This document shows, piece by piece, positions 23,519-34,393 of a DNA stretch of 64,000 bases. The notes under the pieces are model-generated. The model was given only the letters and a program-made list of their open reading frames with translations, made no database searches and was not told the origin of the DNA. The stretch is from Eupeodes corollae (taxonomy: Eukaryota > Arthropoda > Insecta > Diptera > Syrphidae), in contig NC_079149.1 of assembly GCF_945859685.1 (NCBI RefSeq), forward strand, positions 69,210,991 to 69,274,990, written 5' to 3'. The position numbers were made by a program, and so were the translations under genes. Every line of letters begins with the position of its first letter. Position 1 is the stretch's first letter.

Positions 23519-23530
23519 TGCTGGACAATA
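23519..23530. repeat. Target-site duplication, SINE side 2
   Basis: TGCTGGACAATA, identical to 23189-23200. Confidence 0.85.
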
Positions 23531-23705
23531 GCGTTCTAAAATAATTAAATAACTAAAGTTTTTACCTTACCCCTTGAAATGTGTACATTTAAGGTTAAGA
23601 TGCACATTATGTTATTTAAATTTTGTAAGCCTCCTTTAAAGAACATTTTTAAGCGGTAAGTAAAAATTCGTCACCCACCCTGATAAAAGTCTGGATCCGC
23701 CCTTG

Positions 23706-23713
23706 GTTCAGTC
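23706..23713. repeat. Target-site duplication, right (hAT)
   Basis: GTTCAGTC, identical to 21701-21708. Confidence 0.9.
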
Positions 23714-24061
23714 CATCTTAGTTCAAAGCAAACGCAAGACGGGAAGCAAAACACTTTATCCAGTATTTACAAGATTTTCAGAATGCAATTTTTAGAACGT
23801 TTTTTCTTTCTGTTTTTTTAACAAATTTGTTTGAGTTTAAACTCAGATAGTTAACCTTTTATTTTATTATTTACATGCCCCATAAACTTTATTTTCCAAT
23901 TAAAAAATCACTTAAGCATTTCAGATTTTAAACATAACACAGCGATAGATATGGTCTAGTTAAAGAAAGCTATTTTTTTTTTTAAATACTGTGTTTGGCT
24001 GTATTTTTCTTTATATCGAAGCTTTAAAGGAACACTGGATTGCTCCGTTATAGGGAAGTCT
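23714..24061. other. Non-coding gap, nothing recognised
   Basis: AT-rich sequence between the hAT element and the next palindrome-ended repeat. Confidence 0.45.
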
Positions 24062-24993
24062 TAACTTCTCATAAGAAGTTATTGTAATGGGTTGGATTTT
24101 TGCAAACTCAAAATTTTGAAATTTCACGTAGTTTCGAGGTCCTTAGAGTCGTCCATAGCTCACGGACTAGTAGAGATGTCGACTTACAATAATCTTTGTT
24201 ATACAGATAATAATGTAGAAAGATGCAGGGCTCTCAAGGAAATTGCGTAGCAGTTTCAAAATAATGAAATCTTTGGTTAACACTAAATATCTCACGAATA
24301 AATAATAAATTGTAAAGTGATACCAAACAAGCATATTATTTGAATAAAAAAAAATCCAATTAACGTTTTTTTATAAATAAAAAAAAAGCTATTTTATCTC
24401 CAAAAATGTTTTGTGCAACGAAAAATAATGTTTTTAACATGTGCTAAAATTTTGAGAAAAATCAAAAAGACAATTTAAAAAAAAAGCCTAAAAAAATGAG
24501 TAAGAATTTAAGAAAAATCGAATTCAGAGTTTTTTTTTACAAAAAAATTAAAATCTAAAAAATAATTAACAAAAGTAAATACAATTGATTTTCGACTTAA
24601 ATATTTTTTTAAAAATTAAAAATATTGGTTTAAAATCCAACAGTCCGTTTTTTCATAAAAAAATAATATCTTTAAAAAACAGTACGAACATTTGGTAAAA
24701 ATGATGTTCGATTCTGCATATCACGTGCACACTAGAAGGTATTGACTTCAAATAAATTTCATTAATAAGGAATACTGCTTAAATTGGTAAAAATTGGTTA
24801 ACTACTAAAAAATCTTGTTAAAAAAAATAGATTTGAAATCAAAACTATATCAACTATTTTAACTTTTTCGAGAATTATTCAATTGATAATTTTTTAACAA
24901 AACACGAAAATCTAAAAACATTTTAAGCAAGACGAATCTACAGAAGGAATGGAAGTTATCGGTGTAGGTCACATCCCAGCCTCTTTTTTTTTA
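24062..24993 (+). repeat. Palindrome-ended repeat, copy 3 (near full length)
   Basis: Opens with TAACTTCTCATAAGAAGTTA (24062-24081), then TTGTAATGGGTT, a GAGGTCCTTAGAGTCG block, GTAGAAAGATGCAGGGCTCT and several degenerate tandem units built round ATTTTGAGAAAAATC and TTGGTAAAAATTG. It closes with GGAAGTTATCGGTG, CACATCCCAGCC and a T run near 24993. The closing block is shared with the copies at 37930 (in reverse) and 51650, so both ends of the family are defined here. No coding potential. Confidence 0.8.
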
Positions 24994-25947
24994 AATAGTT
25001 ATATAGAAAATTTATTTTTTATTAACTCTGCAGGTATTTCATTACATTTGCGAAACCGTTATTACCGATTTTATCGTTGATAATGGAACTTAGTCTTCAT
25101 CAATGTACCAAGCCTAGCTTTTATTTAAACTATTTTAAATTTCAAATTTGAAAATTGATTTCAGTCCAAAACAATTAATTCCTTATAAAGAGCATTTCGC
25201 TATAGAGAATTTAGTTTTAAAGAACATTATTGGTATGTCCTATTTCTTGAGGAAACAATCGCTTAAGACAATTACGGTATAAGGAAGTTCGTTATCAAGA
25301 AGTTTGACTGCATATAGCTTTTATGCTTAAAAGATTTCCCTTTATTATTTCACATTACTTTATAGATCAAATTAACATCATTTTGAACTCCTCACGTAAT
25401 TAAGAATATTATGTTCATTATTCTCTACATAGATCATGAACAAAATGAATAAAACATTGATTCAGCATCTTTTTATCACACTCATAATCGAAATGAATGC
25501 GATTAAATTCTCTGTCCCCAAGAACAACTTGCATCTACTCCATCTGTTCTACATTTAATCAACACCATCATAATCAATGCCAATAATAATTACCACCGTA
25601 TTTACCAAGCCAGTAAAAAACATTTTCCATTTTAATTCGAAGTGTTTGCCTTGCAATAAAACTTTTAATGATATATCATCATTAAAAATAACATTTATAT
25701 CTGACCTTTCGGACTACACTTTGCGTATGCTGTGTCCACTATGATTGCCAGCAGCGAATATAACAGTGACACATCAATAGCACACCCCGGATTCTAATGG
25801 CTTATAGGATGTTTATTTCATTTGAGCCTGTTAATAAATGTTTATCCGGTAAACTTAATAACACTTTTGAAGTGTTAGCTTCAATATGTCATTGATTCAA
25901 TTAAATTGCGAAAACCATTTCCTTCCATTTACAGTATAAGATACGAT
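24994..25947. other. AT-rich, nothing recognised
   Basis: No exon or repeat end supported. Confidence 0.45.
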
Positions 25948-26151
25948 AATAAATAAGTCTTGAAGTATATCTCTTTAAAAATAATGTTTGCTCACGAAGA
26001 GCAATTACAGTGGCAAAGGACAAAGTCATTTCGGGCAAAAACGATTTGACTATGTTCGCATTCAACTGTGAAGTGACATCAATTAAATTATTAAGAATTT
26101 TCAGAATGCACAACAAATATTTTGGTTTGAATACAGAAGGCAAGGTATAAT
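25948..26151 (+). other. Unexplained open stretch, possible exon
   Basis: A plus-strand frame without an initial ATG stays open for about 66 codons and reads SLEVYLFKNNVCSRRAITVA, then KDKVISGKNDLTMFAFNCEV and TSIKLLRIFRMHNKYFGLNT before EGK and a GGCAAG|GTATAA donor-like junction. Its composition is more protein-like than its surroundings. The acceptor side is weak. No family is recognised; the opposite strand is also open (80 codons), so chance is possible. Confidence 0.25.
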
Positions 26152-26519
26152 TTATTTCATGGCAATGACCCCTTTTTTCCTGATGATGTACCTATTTCGT
26201 GTCTTGCACAAGTACATGACATTCAGAATAAAAAATAAAATAAAATATAAAACTTTTGTAATTTTAAATGGAAAATCATTAAAAAAATTTAAAGTGGCGT
26301 ATGATAAACATTTTTTGTTTTAAGTTTTCATCCCTGTGAAGGATATGCACAGGTATTAATTGGATTAGAATAAAATACATGGCTGAAGAATGCTGTAATA
26401 TGGCTTATAAATATGAACTTATGTACTCATTGTAATTTGATTGGAATATAATTTCAAAAAATTTTGAATATTTGAGTAAATTATCTTTGTTTGGAGAAAA
26501 GAAGCCATTCATTTTATTT

Positions 26520-26636
26520 ATTTTTAAGATTATTTCGAACTCGAGATTTTAATCTAATATGACATTACGATGGTAAAGAAGTAGTAAAAAGTGGGTCCCG
26601 CGATTCTGTTGGGTTTGTTTTGTCTGTCTGTCCACT
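26520..26636 (+). repeat. Host repeat, left part (split by the Transib-like element)
   Basis: Ends TTTTGTCTGTCTGTCCACT. The other part resumes at 29069 as CCACGCTCCTACAGCCTAAA and continues with CATTGGGTCGATTGAGTTCA. Joined, they give the usual 'TCTGTCTGTCCACG ... CAGCCTAAA..TTGGGTCGATT..GTTCAAACTTGG' order of an insect dispersed repeat, so 26637-29068 is an insertion. Confidence 0.5.
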
Positions 26637-29068
26637 CACAGTGCGGTATTTTGGTCGAAAACCTGGCCGCCAAAAATATTTGGACACACTTTTATAAGTT
26701 TTAATTTTTTAGGTACAGTAAAATCCACTTAAATGCTCATCCCGATTAGCCCAAAGAAAAAAAAATATTAAAAATCAAAATAAGTACGTACTACATTGCG
26801 CTATAATTTGTAAAGCTAATATTTTATTCTTTGTTTTGTTTTTTGAATTAAGTGGTTAAATTAAATAGTTTTTGAGAAATTAAATTTTAAAGTTGAAATT
26901 TAGAAAAAAAATCTTATTCGGTTTTTAATTTATTAAAAAAAAATGTGTTTATCAAGAACATTTTTCTGTCAATATTCAATGATCTGATATATTTTAGTCA
27001 CATACAAAAAAACCTCATTCCGATAAACGTCATAGTTTATAAGAAATCAGAAAAAACTGAAAGATACTTTTTCCTAGAAAATTCCTTTTTTTCTTTTTTA
27101 TGAGTGAAATTATCTTAATCATGGTATTCAACTTTCATTCCAAAATTGTATGTCACAGTATACAGGTAACCAAGCCTTAAATACCTGCGACCCTCTTAAT
27201 CCAAAATACGAAGAATGCGAGATGTGGATTAGTTGTATATTTTATGAGTACAGGTCAATTATTGAATAAACAGATTAATCCTTTTTTGTTTTTCCTTAAG
27301 CAATTTTTGTTTTATAGCAAGTAATAAAAAATGACCAGGATTAATTTAATTTTATAGTTTTTATTTTATTATTAATTCTTTATCTTTTATCATTAACATC
27401 TTCATCATTGGTATTTGCAATTAAAAATTCGAGAGCCTCCTTTGAAAACGATTGTTTTTTTGTCTCGCTTGTGCTTAAACTACTGAGATAAGGGTCTGAC
27501 GTCAACAAAGCCAGTTAAACACATCCTCGTTGCATGCAGCCCTGGAGAATTTTCGTGAAAAGTTTTACAGGTATGGGCGGAAATGCTTATTTCTAGCTTC
27601 AGCAGCTTCTTCGGACAATTGGCCGATTGGCAATAATGCATAGGATATGGCAATGGTAGAGTGGATTAAAATCTTGTTTAGCTTTACGAGTATATACCTA
27701 GGTATAGCACGGATATATATCTTTGTTTGCTGATGAATCACTTCGCATTGACTAGCAGTTAAATTAAATTCGACGAATATCCTCAAAGCGGTTTCAGGAG
27801 TGTGTTTCTCAGTTTTCAGGGTTTTACTTCCAATCGCAGCTGCTTTCTGGAACTTCATACAGTTTCAGTCGCAACCTCCATCACTTTTGCGAAGTCAGCA
27901 TTTCCTACTGCTCGTTGACTCATCTGTGCTCCGCAGCGCATGTCAGTTCATCAAAAGGCTTTCTTTCGAAGTTCCTCTGTTTTTCGACGTTTTGTTCGGT
28001 CACTTAATTCCTCCAACTCTTTGCTTGGGTGTCCTTTAGACTTTCCGGGAAGTATGACAACAGGTAGTGTTACTTCTTCGCTAAGCCACTATTCATTCTT
28101 CAAGAAACGCTTTTCTGTGCAGTTGCAGAGTTGCCTTCTCCGTTTATAGTTTGCTTTGAACGCCTTGATAATTTTTGTAAGTTCATTTGTTTTCTCTGGG
28201 GGGCAGTTTGTGATATCCATACATTTGTTATTCAAATCTTTAAGTTTACTATCAAGTGTCAAGGAGTCTTTGTGAGCTTCCTCCTACCAACTCATGGAGC
28301 TGTTTCCTGGTCAAAGACAAGGGGGAATTAGAGTCATCTGGAAAAATATAAAAAATGTATAGTTATTGCCGCTTGAAAGGAGTTTTTTCCAAATGCTTTG
28401 TTTTTTCTTAGGTGAAAACCTGGGAATGGTTCTGAAATGCAGGATTGTTCTACATATTTTAATAAATATGATTTAAAATCATGAAAATGAAAATAAAAAT
28501 AAACCAGCATAGGTGTTTATATATGCGTTTCGCCCCGATGTAATGGTTGGGATCATCAGAAAATAACCATTTCACCTTGTCTTGACGCATACCCAGAAAT
28601 TAAATAATATATGTACATGAAAAACTTTGTTACGGGGTGTTGCCAATATTCAAAATCACTAATGTTTGGTAAAAACAACGGAAAAGGTGCAAATTGTGTG
28701 AGTACATTCTTTAACTCATCGATATGAAGAACTTAAGTGGAATATATACAAATTTCATTGCTTAAAATATTGTACATACCTTGATTTACGATATCCATAT
28801 CAAATTTTTTCACAAAAGTCACTTTTAAGATAAAAAAAAAAACACTTAGAAAATACACGTTTTTTTAAATCGCAAACAAACTCGTGCTTAATCAAAAAGT
28901 GGAAGTTGCAACTGATGGTGTCGCGATCGGGGGTGACTAATTCATAGATCGACTTCACTAAACAGTAGCTTGGATATCTATCTGTAATGGAACACATGCT
29001 TAATACTGAGAGTGAAAGTTGACAAAATTGATTTATGGCCACGTTTCAGGTCAAAATACCACACTGTG
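26637..29068 (-). mobile_element. Transib-like (RAG1-related) transposon with CACAGTG ends
   Basis: A 2432-bp insertion. Its inverted ends match at 26 of the first 32 positions and start CACAGTGCGGTATTTTG (left) and CACAGTGTGGTATTTTG (right, read inward). Flanking pentamers are CCACT and CCACG, a near-perfect 5-bp duplication. Inside, on the minus strand, is a broken coding region (about 28330-27375): GKSKGHPSKELEELSDRTKR then RKTEELRKKAF (near 28015), MSQRAVGNADFAKVM, TPETALRIFVEFNLTASQCE (near 27750) and LPIGQLSEEAAEARNKHFR (near 27570-27625), followed by NFSRKFSR and LLTSDPYLSSL. The EA.NK.FR..(10)..SR block matches the position of the third catalytic residue in RAG1/Transib. Stops, frameshifts and an internal deletion inactivate it. 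The class call rests on ends plus this motif. Confidence 0.6.
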
Positions 29069-29760
29069 CCACGCTCCTACAGCCTAAAGTCTAAACCATT
29101 GGGTCGATTGAGTTCAAACTTGGAAGTTAAGGTTTTGAGCAGATTCGCGTTAGGCGTTTCTTCATTTTTTTTTAAGATCAAAACTAACAGATTTTTTTGG
29201 TCAAAAAACGAAAATTCGAATTTTCGCAAAAACCAAAACCGATCGATTTTTTAAATTTTCTTTAAAATTTTATTTTTTAACGTGGCTTCTTTTAATAAGA
29301 AAAAAATATGTTTGTATTGCTCAGGAAAGGTACAGCTCATAGAACCGTTATTTTGTTTTAAAATTTTTCAATATTTTTTTTTTCGAATAAGCTCTTATAT
29401 TGCGTTAGCAATATTTGATTATCAAAAGAGCATTTTTTGGTTGGATTTTTTAAAAAAAATTTGAATTTTTTTTTCAAAATTCTATATCTCATAAACAGGT
29501 CAACATTTTTTACGAAATTCAAATGTATATTAATAATCACTTAACAATTGCATTTTTAGAGCTAAATTGAAAAATGTTATATATACAAAATTAATAAAAA
29601 AAACTCTCAACGATTTTCAAACAACAATTTGAAAAATCAAGGAAGTTTTGAATTCTAAAATGGCATTTAAAATTTTGAAGACAAACTTATTTTTTAGGTA
29701 AAATTTTAAATCTTAAAATAGTTTTTTTAAAAATTATGTTAATTGTATTAAATGTAACCG
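29069..29760 (+). repeat. Host repeat, right part
   Basis: Continuation of the repeat interrupted by the Transib-like insertion: CCACGCTCCTACAGCCTAAA, TTGGGTCGATTGAGTTCAAA, then long AT-rich sequence. Its family is not known; no coding content. Confidence 0.45.
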
Positions 29761-30824
29761 CCTCCCAACTCCCCGGATCAAATCCTATGCATGAGCCCGA
29801 AAAAGCGAATTATTTTTCCAACATTTTAATATAATTCTTATCTTTTATCGAAATTAATGCATTTGGTATATATTTAGGTATTTTTATAATTATAACTTTA
29901 ACTTTTTTAAATACCAAAGACGGCCGTGTAGCGCTACTGCATCGGATTAACGAATATGATATATTTAATCAACAATCTATTTTAAAGTGTCTATCAAGAA
30001 GTATTATCTTGGTACCTTTGCATATATGATTTAAAAATATTATTCTTTTACTTTCCTTCGCCTAAATAAAAGAATAAATACTTAGTACAAGTTATAGAAA
30101 CGGGCCAGAAAGAGTATATGTATTTTCTATTAGAATCACATTTTCAACGTACACCTAAATATTGTTTTACGTACAACTTCTACAACTAATTGTTACTTCA
30201 TAACTAAAATCCAGAACGCACAAGAGCCTGACTGTAAACAACACTTGATATGCAATGTTTTATAACTGTTCGTATGCCTGTTTTTTAAAACTTTAACGAA
30301 CAAAATAAACTGAACGTAATAACTCCATGTTTGCGCTAAAAACTTGTAGGAAAGAAGGAATGTGATCGGATTGTATAGTAACTAACTCCTACCTACCAAT
30401 AACATTCCTTCATTTTCATCATAAACATATCTTTATTTATCTATCTGCATAAAGCTGAGCATGCAAATGAACTATTCTTTATTCGTTTTGACACCTACCT
30501 AACTACACAACCAATAGGCACACATGTTCTTCATCTTTCTTATCTTCAGATAATTTATTTTCCATCCTAGTTCTTCCTATATGAAATTAAAATAAAGCTA
30601 TCCAAAGGAAAGAGCTTGGAATGAACTACATAGTTGAATACACAAACTATTGTTTTTGTTAACTATGCTTACAAGTTTAGTATTTTTCATTTCCGGGATG
30701 AGTTGTCCAAGGATGAGTTGTGTCTTTGGATGAATCGCTCGTTTTTTTAACCAATCAAATGGCATTTATATCTTTGAAAACAAACTTATTTTACAGGTAT
30801 ATTTTAAAATCTTATATAAGTACT
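29761..30824. other. AT-rich, nothing recognised
   Basis: No gene or repeat end supported. Confidence 0.45.
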
Positions 30825-30905
30825 TTTTTAACAGACTTTTTCCATACAGGAGCAAGTTCGTGCGACCCAGTCGTGCATTTAATTTCTTGCAGCATATGTT
30901 TTTGG
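30825..30905. repeat. Dispersed repeat, copy 2 (AGTCGTGCATTT family)
   Basis: AACAGACTTTTTCCATACAG, GAGCAAGTTCGTGCGACCC, AGTCGTGCATTTAATTTCTT: the same order as at 150-240. Confidence 0.5.
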
Positions 30906-31678
30906 TTTTGCAATTTATCACTGCTTTATTTTGTATGCACCCAGTTATAATTTAAGACCCATATGTAATTTTTGAAATAACTTGTTTCTGTATTTTTTTG
31001 TCCAGTTCAATTATTAATCGTTAAGTCTAATGGATTTAACCCTCATACAAAATTAGTTAAGTTTGGAAATTTACTTTATAAGCCATTTACTTTTAAAATA
31101 ACTATGAAGTACTGAAATCTTCAGTTGTAACTTGTAAGACACTCTTCTTTGATAAGCATGAGAATAATATGATCAAGTCTCACTATTTAATTTTGGGGAT
31201 CCTTGATCCATGACATGAATAAATATAAAATAAAGACTTAGCCAAACTACTATTCCAATTTAATATGTACAGATGACATTCTACTCGTTACGTATACAAA
31301 ATTATGTAAGCATAAATGAAAAATATACATTATGTGTGTATAATATAATAAATATTGAAATCTATTTATTTTTCTGAACTGCTGTTGATATTGTAGTTGA
31401 AAACAGAAAATGTCAATTTATAGACTCTTATTGGCACATGTACACAAATATTGAATAAAAATCTAAAATCAAATCAATAAATATTCCACCATTCAAATGC
31501 AAGTTATCCTGATCCTGGGCTTGGCTGCGATGGGGATTGTTTTGAAGTCTATTTTCAACAAATACTTATTTACTATATACGCATGTCCTTGTAAAAAAAA
31601 ACTAAATTGTTTGTATTCTTGTTCACTTTCATTGAATAGATATAGATATAGTATGAATCAACACAACATGGTTTTTTA
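30906..31678. other. AT-rich, nothing recognised
   Basis: The frame at 31497-31724 has a hydrophobic start but nothing else to support it. Confidence 0.4.
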
Positions 31679-32486
31679 CAGGGTGTCTTACTGTATTCTT
31701 AACAGAAAAAATATGGTTTACTAAGGTAATGTAATTCCGAAAAACTAAAAAGGGTAATTTTCTGGTTTACTTTTCAATCTATAATGGGGTATATTCATAG
31801 AGAATTGCTAAATACGTGATTTCTTGATCTATAGTTTAAGGCTTGCTCTTATTCATAGTCAATTTTCCTGATGTGTTTAGTAAAACACCAGTTTAAGGCT
31901 GTACAATTATACTACAAATGACAGGTCAAAGCAAAAAAATACTGTTATATTTTCAAACTTGTTTTTTTTTTGTGCTGTCATTTCTCAAAGTGGATATACG
32001 TGTATAATATAATAATAATATTTAAAAAATGTGACTGTTTCTTTATCCAAACGATATTATTTATAAAAATTCTTGTTGCTTAATTCAAATGAATTGAACA
32101 GCATTTTGGATATTTTTCTTTTTCTATTGCAGTCCACCAAAAAACTTAAACTCCTCTAAGAAATCTATATTTTCTTCAATTGCGGTATCAATCGACATTT
32201 TTATTTGATATTTGATTTAATTTCAGCTTTTCAATTCATAAACAAAAATCAAATATGACATTTGGCTGTGATAATAACTTTCCTAAATTAGTGTCCATGT
32301 TGACAAATTTAGACCCATTTAGATTTGTATATTGTCTAAACAAGATATAGTAATAATTTTGTCTGTAAAAACAGCCTTTTCTATGAGGATAATGGTAATG
32401 TAAGGTTCGTTCGAACTTCTATATCACTCCTTTTTTCAGAAAAAAACCCACAGGAAAATCAGTGGGGAGGACTGTGGGACACCCTG
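31679..32486. mobile_element. Candidate DNA transposon with CAGGGTGTC inverted ends
   Basis: Inverted termini CAGGGTGTCTTACTG (from 31679) and, read inward from 32486, CAGGGTGTCCCACAG share a perfect 9-bp core and 12 of 15 positions. The left side is preceded by TA, but the right is followed by TT, so a TA duplication is not demonstrated. Inside, a minus-strand start near 32200 gives MSIDTAIEENIDFLEEFKFF and GGLQ, possibly the start of a transposase ORF. Class unresolved. Confidence 0.35.
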
Positions 32487-33104
32487 TTTGCATTTATAAA
32501 AACATAAATGTGAATCCAAAAAAACATTCATAGATATATACATTGTTCGCAAGTGTGTAAAGTATAAGATATTCCAACATCTACACGACATGAAGTTACA
32601 GATAGGATCTCGTCATTATATGTGAACAAACAACGACAAATGTCCTAGCAGCTTCTCGTTTTGCTATTCTTCGTCCTTTCCGTCCGTCGCATGCGTCGCT
32701 CTTAAGAATGCTGCCTTATGGGTGATAGCTGTCTTATTAAATTGACAGCGATTGTGGTAGACCGACAAGCACATGTTTCAAAGGATTTCTAAAAAGTCCG
32801 GTTATATCGTCACATTAAGAAAACTGGTGAAATTGAAAACACCATAACACTATAATTTGTAACAACTTTTAATAATCGATAAAGTTGACTTTCAGAAAAA
32901 AGACTATCATTTATTTTCGTCATTTAAAATCCAAAATCTTGATCTTTCTTTTTAATTTGTAAGACTTACCCACATTTTCGATTGGGCCTTATCCCTTACT
33001 ATCAAGGGGAAGTAAGGCCACCAACCCTTTTTTTAAATTCTGTTTATTAAGAAATACTCTGATTGTTGCTTTTTGAGTTATTAGTCATTAAAAATTCTTA
33101 GTGA
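32487..33104. other. Non-coding; GC-richer patch near 32640-32720
   Basis: The patch has CTTCTCGTTTTGCTATTC and CCGTCCGTCGCATGCGTCGC. No open frame of note. About 1.7 kb upstream of the esterase start, so an enhancer is possible but not shown. Confidence 0.35.
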
Positions 33105-33324
33105 GTAGGACTGTAGTCGCAGAGGTCTCAATACCTGGCTGTGGTATTAAAAGGTTTTTTTTTTCACGGAAGTGAGTTGACAGTGAGTAATTTTTTTCAT
33201 GAAAAATATTTCGGAATATAAATTGTAGGTTCCCTTCATTCCTGACATGGCTTGCACAAGAATGCTCTAGAGTTGCAAGTCCCTTGTCCGTCTTTTTCTA
33301 AGAATTTATTTATTTATTTTAAAT
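33105..33324 (+). mobile_element. SINE copy, diverged, 3' part
   Basis: Sense orientation. Shows TTCATGAAAAATATTTCGG, ATTGTAGGTTCCCTTCATTC (matching the reference body), CCTGACATGG, AGAGTTGCAAGTCCC and a tail of ATTT repeats (33303-33322). The tRNA head is missing or too diverged to see. Confidence 0.65.
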
Positions 33325-34345
33325 CTTTAAACTGTAACGCCACACAGTTTTCTAAAATTTATTTGAACGATTTAGGGAATGATATCTAGAAAAATATATG
33401 TATCGTGCAGCAGTTATACAAAACATGTTTTAATTAGAGGATAACATTTACGCGTAATTATTCTAGTTCCTAAAAATTTTCCACCAATAAATATTGTATG
33501 CAGTTCCGTTGCATAATTTTTTGTAGGAAACAGTAAGTCTTACATCAAAAATTCTCAGAAACTGTCTTTTTAATTCAATAAAATTAAATAAAATATCATC
33601 AATACATTAAAAAGCATAATTTTAACCACAACTATGTATAAGGATCGAGTTTTTAGGAATCCATTATTTATAACTTTACAAAAGTAAGTAAGGAAAAAAT
33701 GGAATAAAAATAACAATGATTGTTAAATATTAAATATGTCTTAATTTAGCACTATTTTATGATTATAAGAAATAACAGGTAAAACAGTAAGAAATGTTGA
33801 TCAAAGAGACCGAGCACAGCATTCAGAGACGTTTCATTTTCGCGCTTCATATTGACGCCCTAAAACTACAAATTAGTTGGAAAAAAGCTAAGTTTAACTA
33901 TTATAAAATTATTAAATTGTATGAAATGTAGTTTAAGTTTGTGTAGGTATTACATTTTTGATTAAAACTGTAATCGATACACTCAAAATCTGTTTTTCGC
34001 GATACAAATAAAAGTCTTATAATTCTTATTGTGCAAAGAATAATACTTTTATAAAATTAAATCTTTGTATAATGATCTGAATTAACAAAACTGATGCAAT
34101 AAGCTGTATTCTACTCAAGAAATCTTTTCACATCATAATTATACAAATAAAATTAATTGTTAACATAGAACGCGTTTCTATACTTGATCTTGGAGAGAAT
34201 GCAATAATCTATTCTAGTCTTAAATAAGAACATACAAAAAAACAACGGAAGTGTTGTTGTTTTAAAATAAACCGGATCATGTTATTGAACTTGATGGGGG
34301 GGTTTCCACGATGAGACATAAGACAGTTTAAATAAATCTCGAGTC
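33325..34345. other. Upstream region of the esterase, AT-rich
   Basis: No exon or repeat end supported. The last hundred bases hold a GGGGGG run and lead into the esterase core promoter. Confidence 0.45.
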
Positions 34346-34382
34346 TATAAAAAGCTGTTTCAATCTCATTTATTTTTCAGTT
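34346..34382 (+). promoter_or_regulatory. Esterase core promoter (TATA box and initiator)
   Basis: TATAAAAAG starts at 34346; an arthropod-type initiator TTCAGTT lies at 34376-34382 with its A at 34379, 33 bases after the first T of the TATA box, the normal spacing. The inferred 5' UTR is only about 15 bases before the ATG at 34394. Transcription start is inferred from sequence only. Confidence 0.7.
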
Positions 34383-34393
34383 TAAATTCTAAA

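Larger units (their letters stand above)
21709..23705. mobile_element. Non-autonomous hAT transposon with intact ends
   Basis: A 1997-bp element bounded by inverted repeats CAGTAGCGGATCCAGA (left) and, read inward from the right, CAAGGGCGGATCCAGA (13 of 16 identical), flanked by a perfect 8-bp duplication GTTCAGTC, the hallmark of hAT insertion. No transposase coding blocks are seen in either strand, so it depended on an outside transposase. A SINE (23201-23518) is nested inside. A lone terminus identical over 17 bases to its right end occurs at 53695, pointing to a family. Confidence 0.9.

Noticed and set aside
25901..26143. 80-codon minus-strand ORF
   Set aside because: Opposite strand of the more protein-like open stretch at 25948-26151; no recognisable feature.
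27800..28331. Three plus-strand ORFs of 66-79 codons
   Set aside because: They are antisense to the Transib-like coding remnant, which has recognisable blocks.
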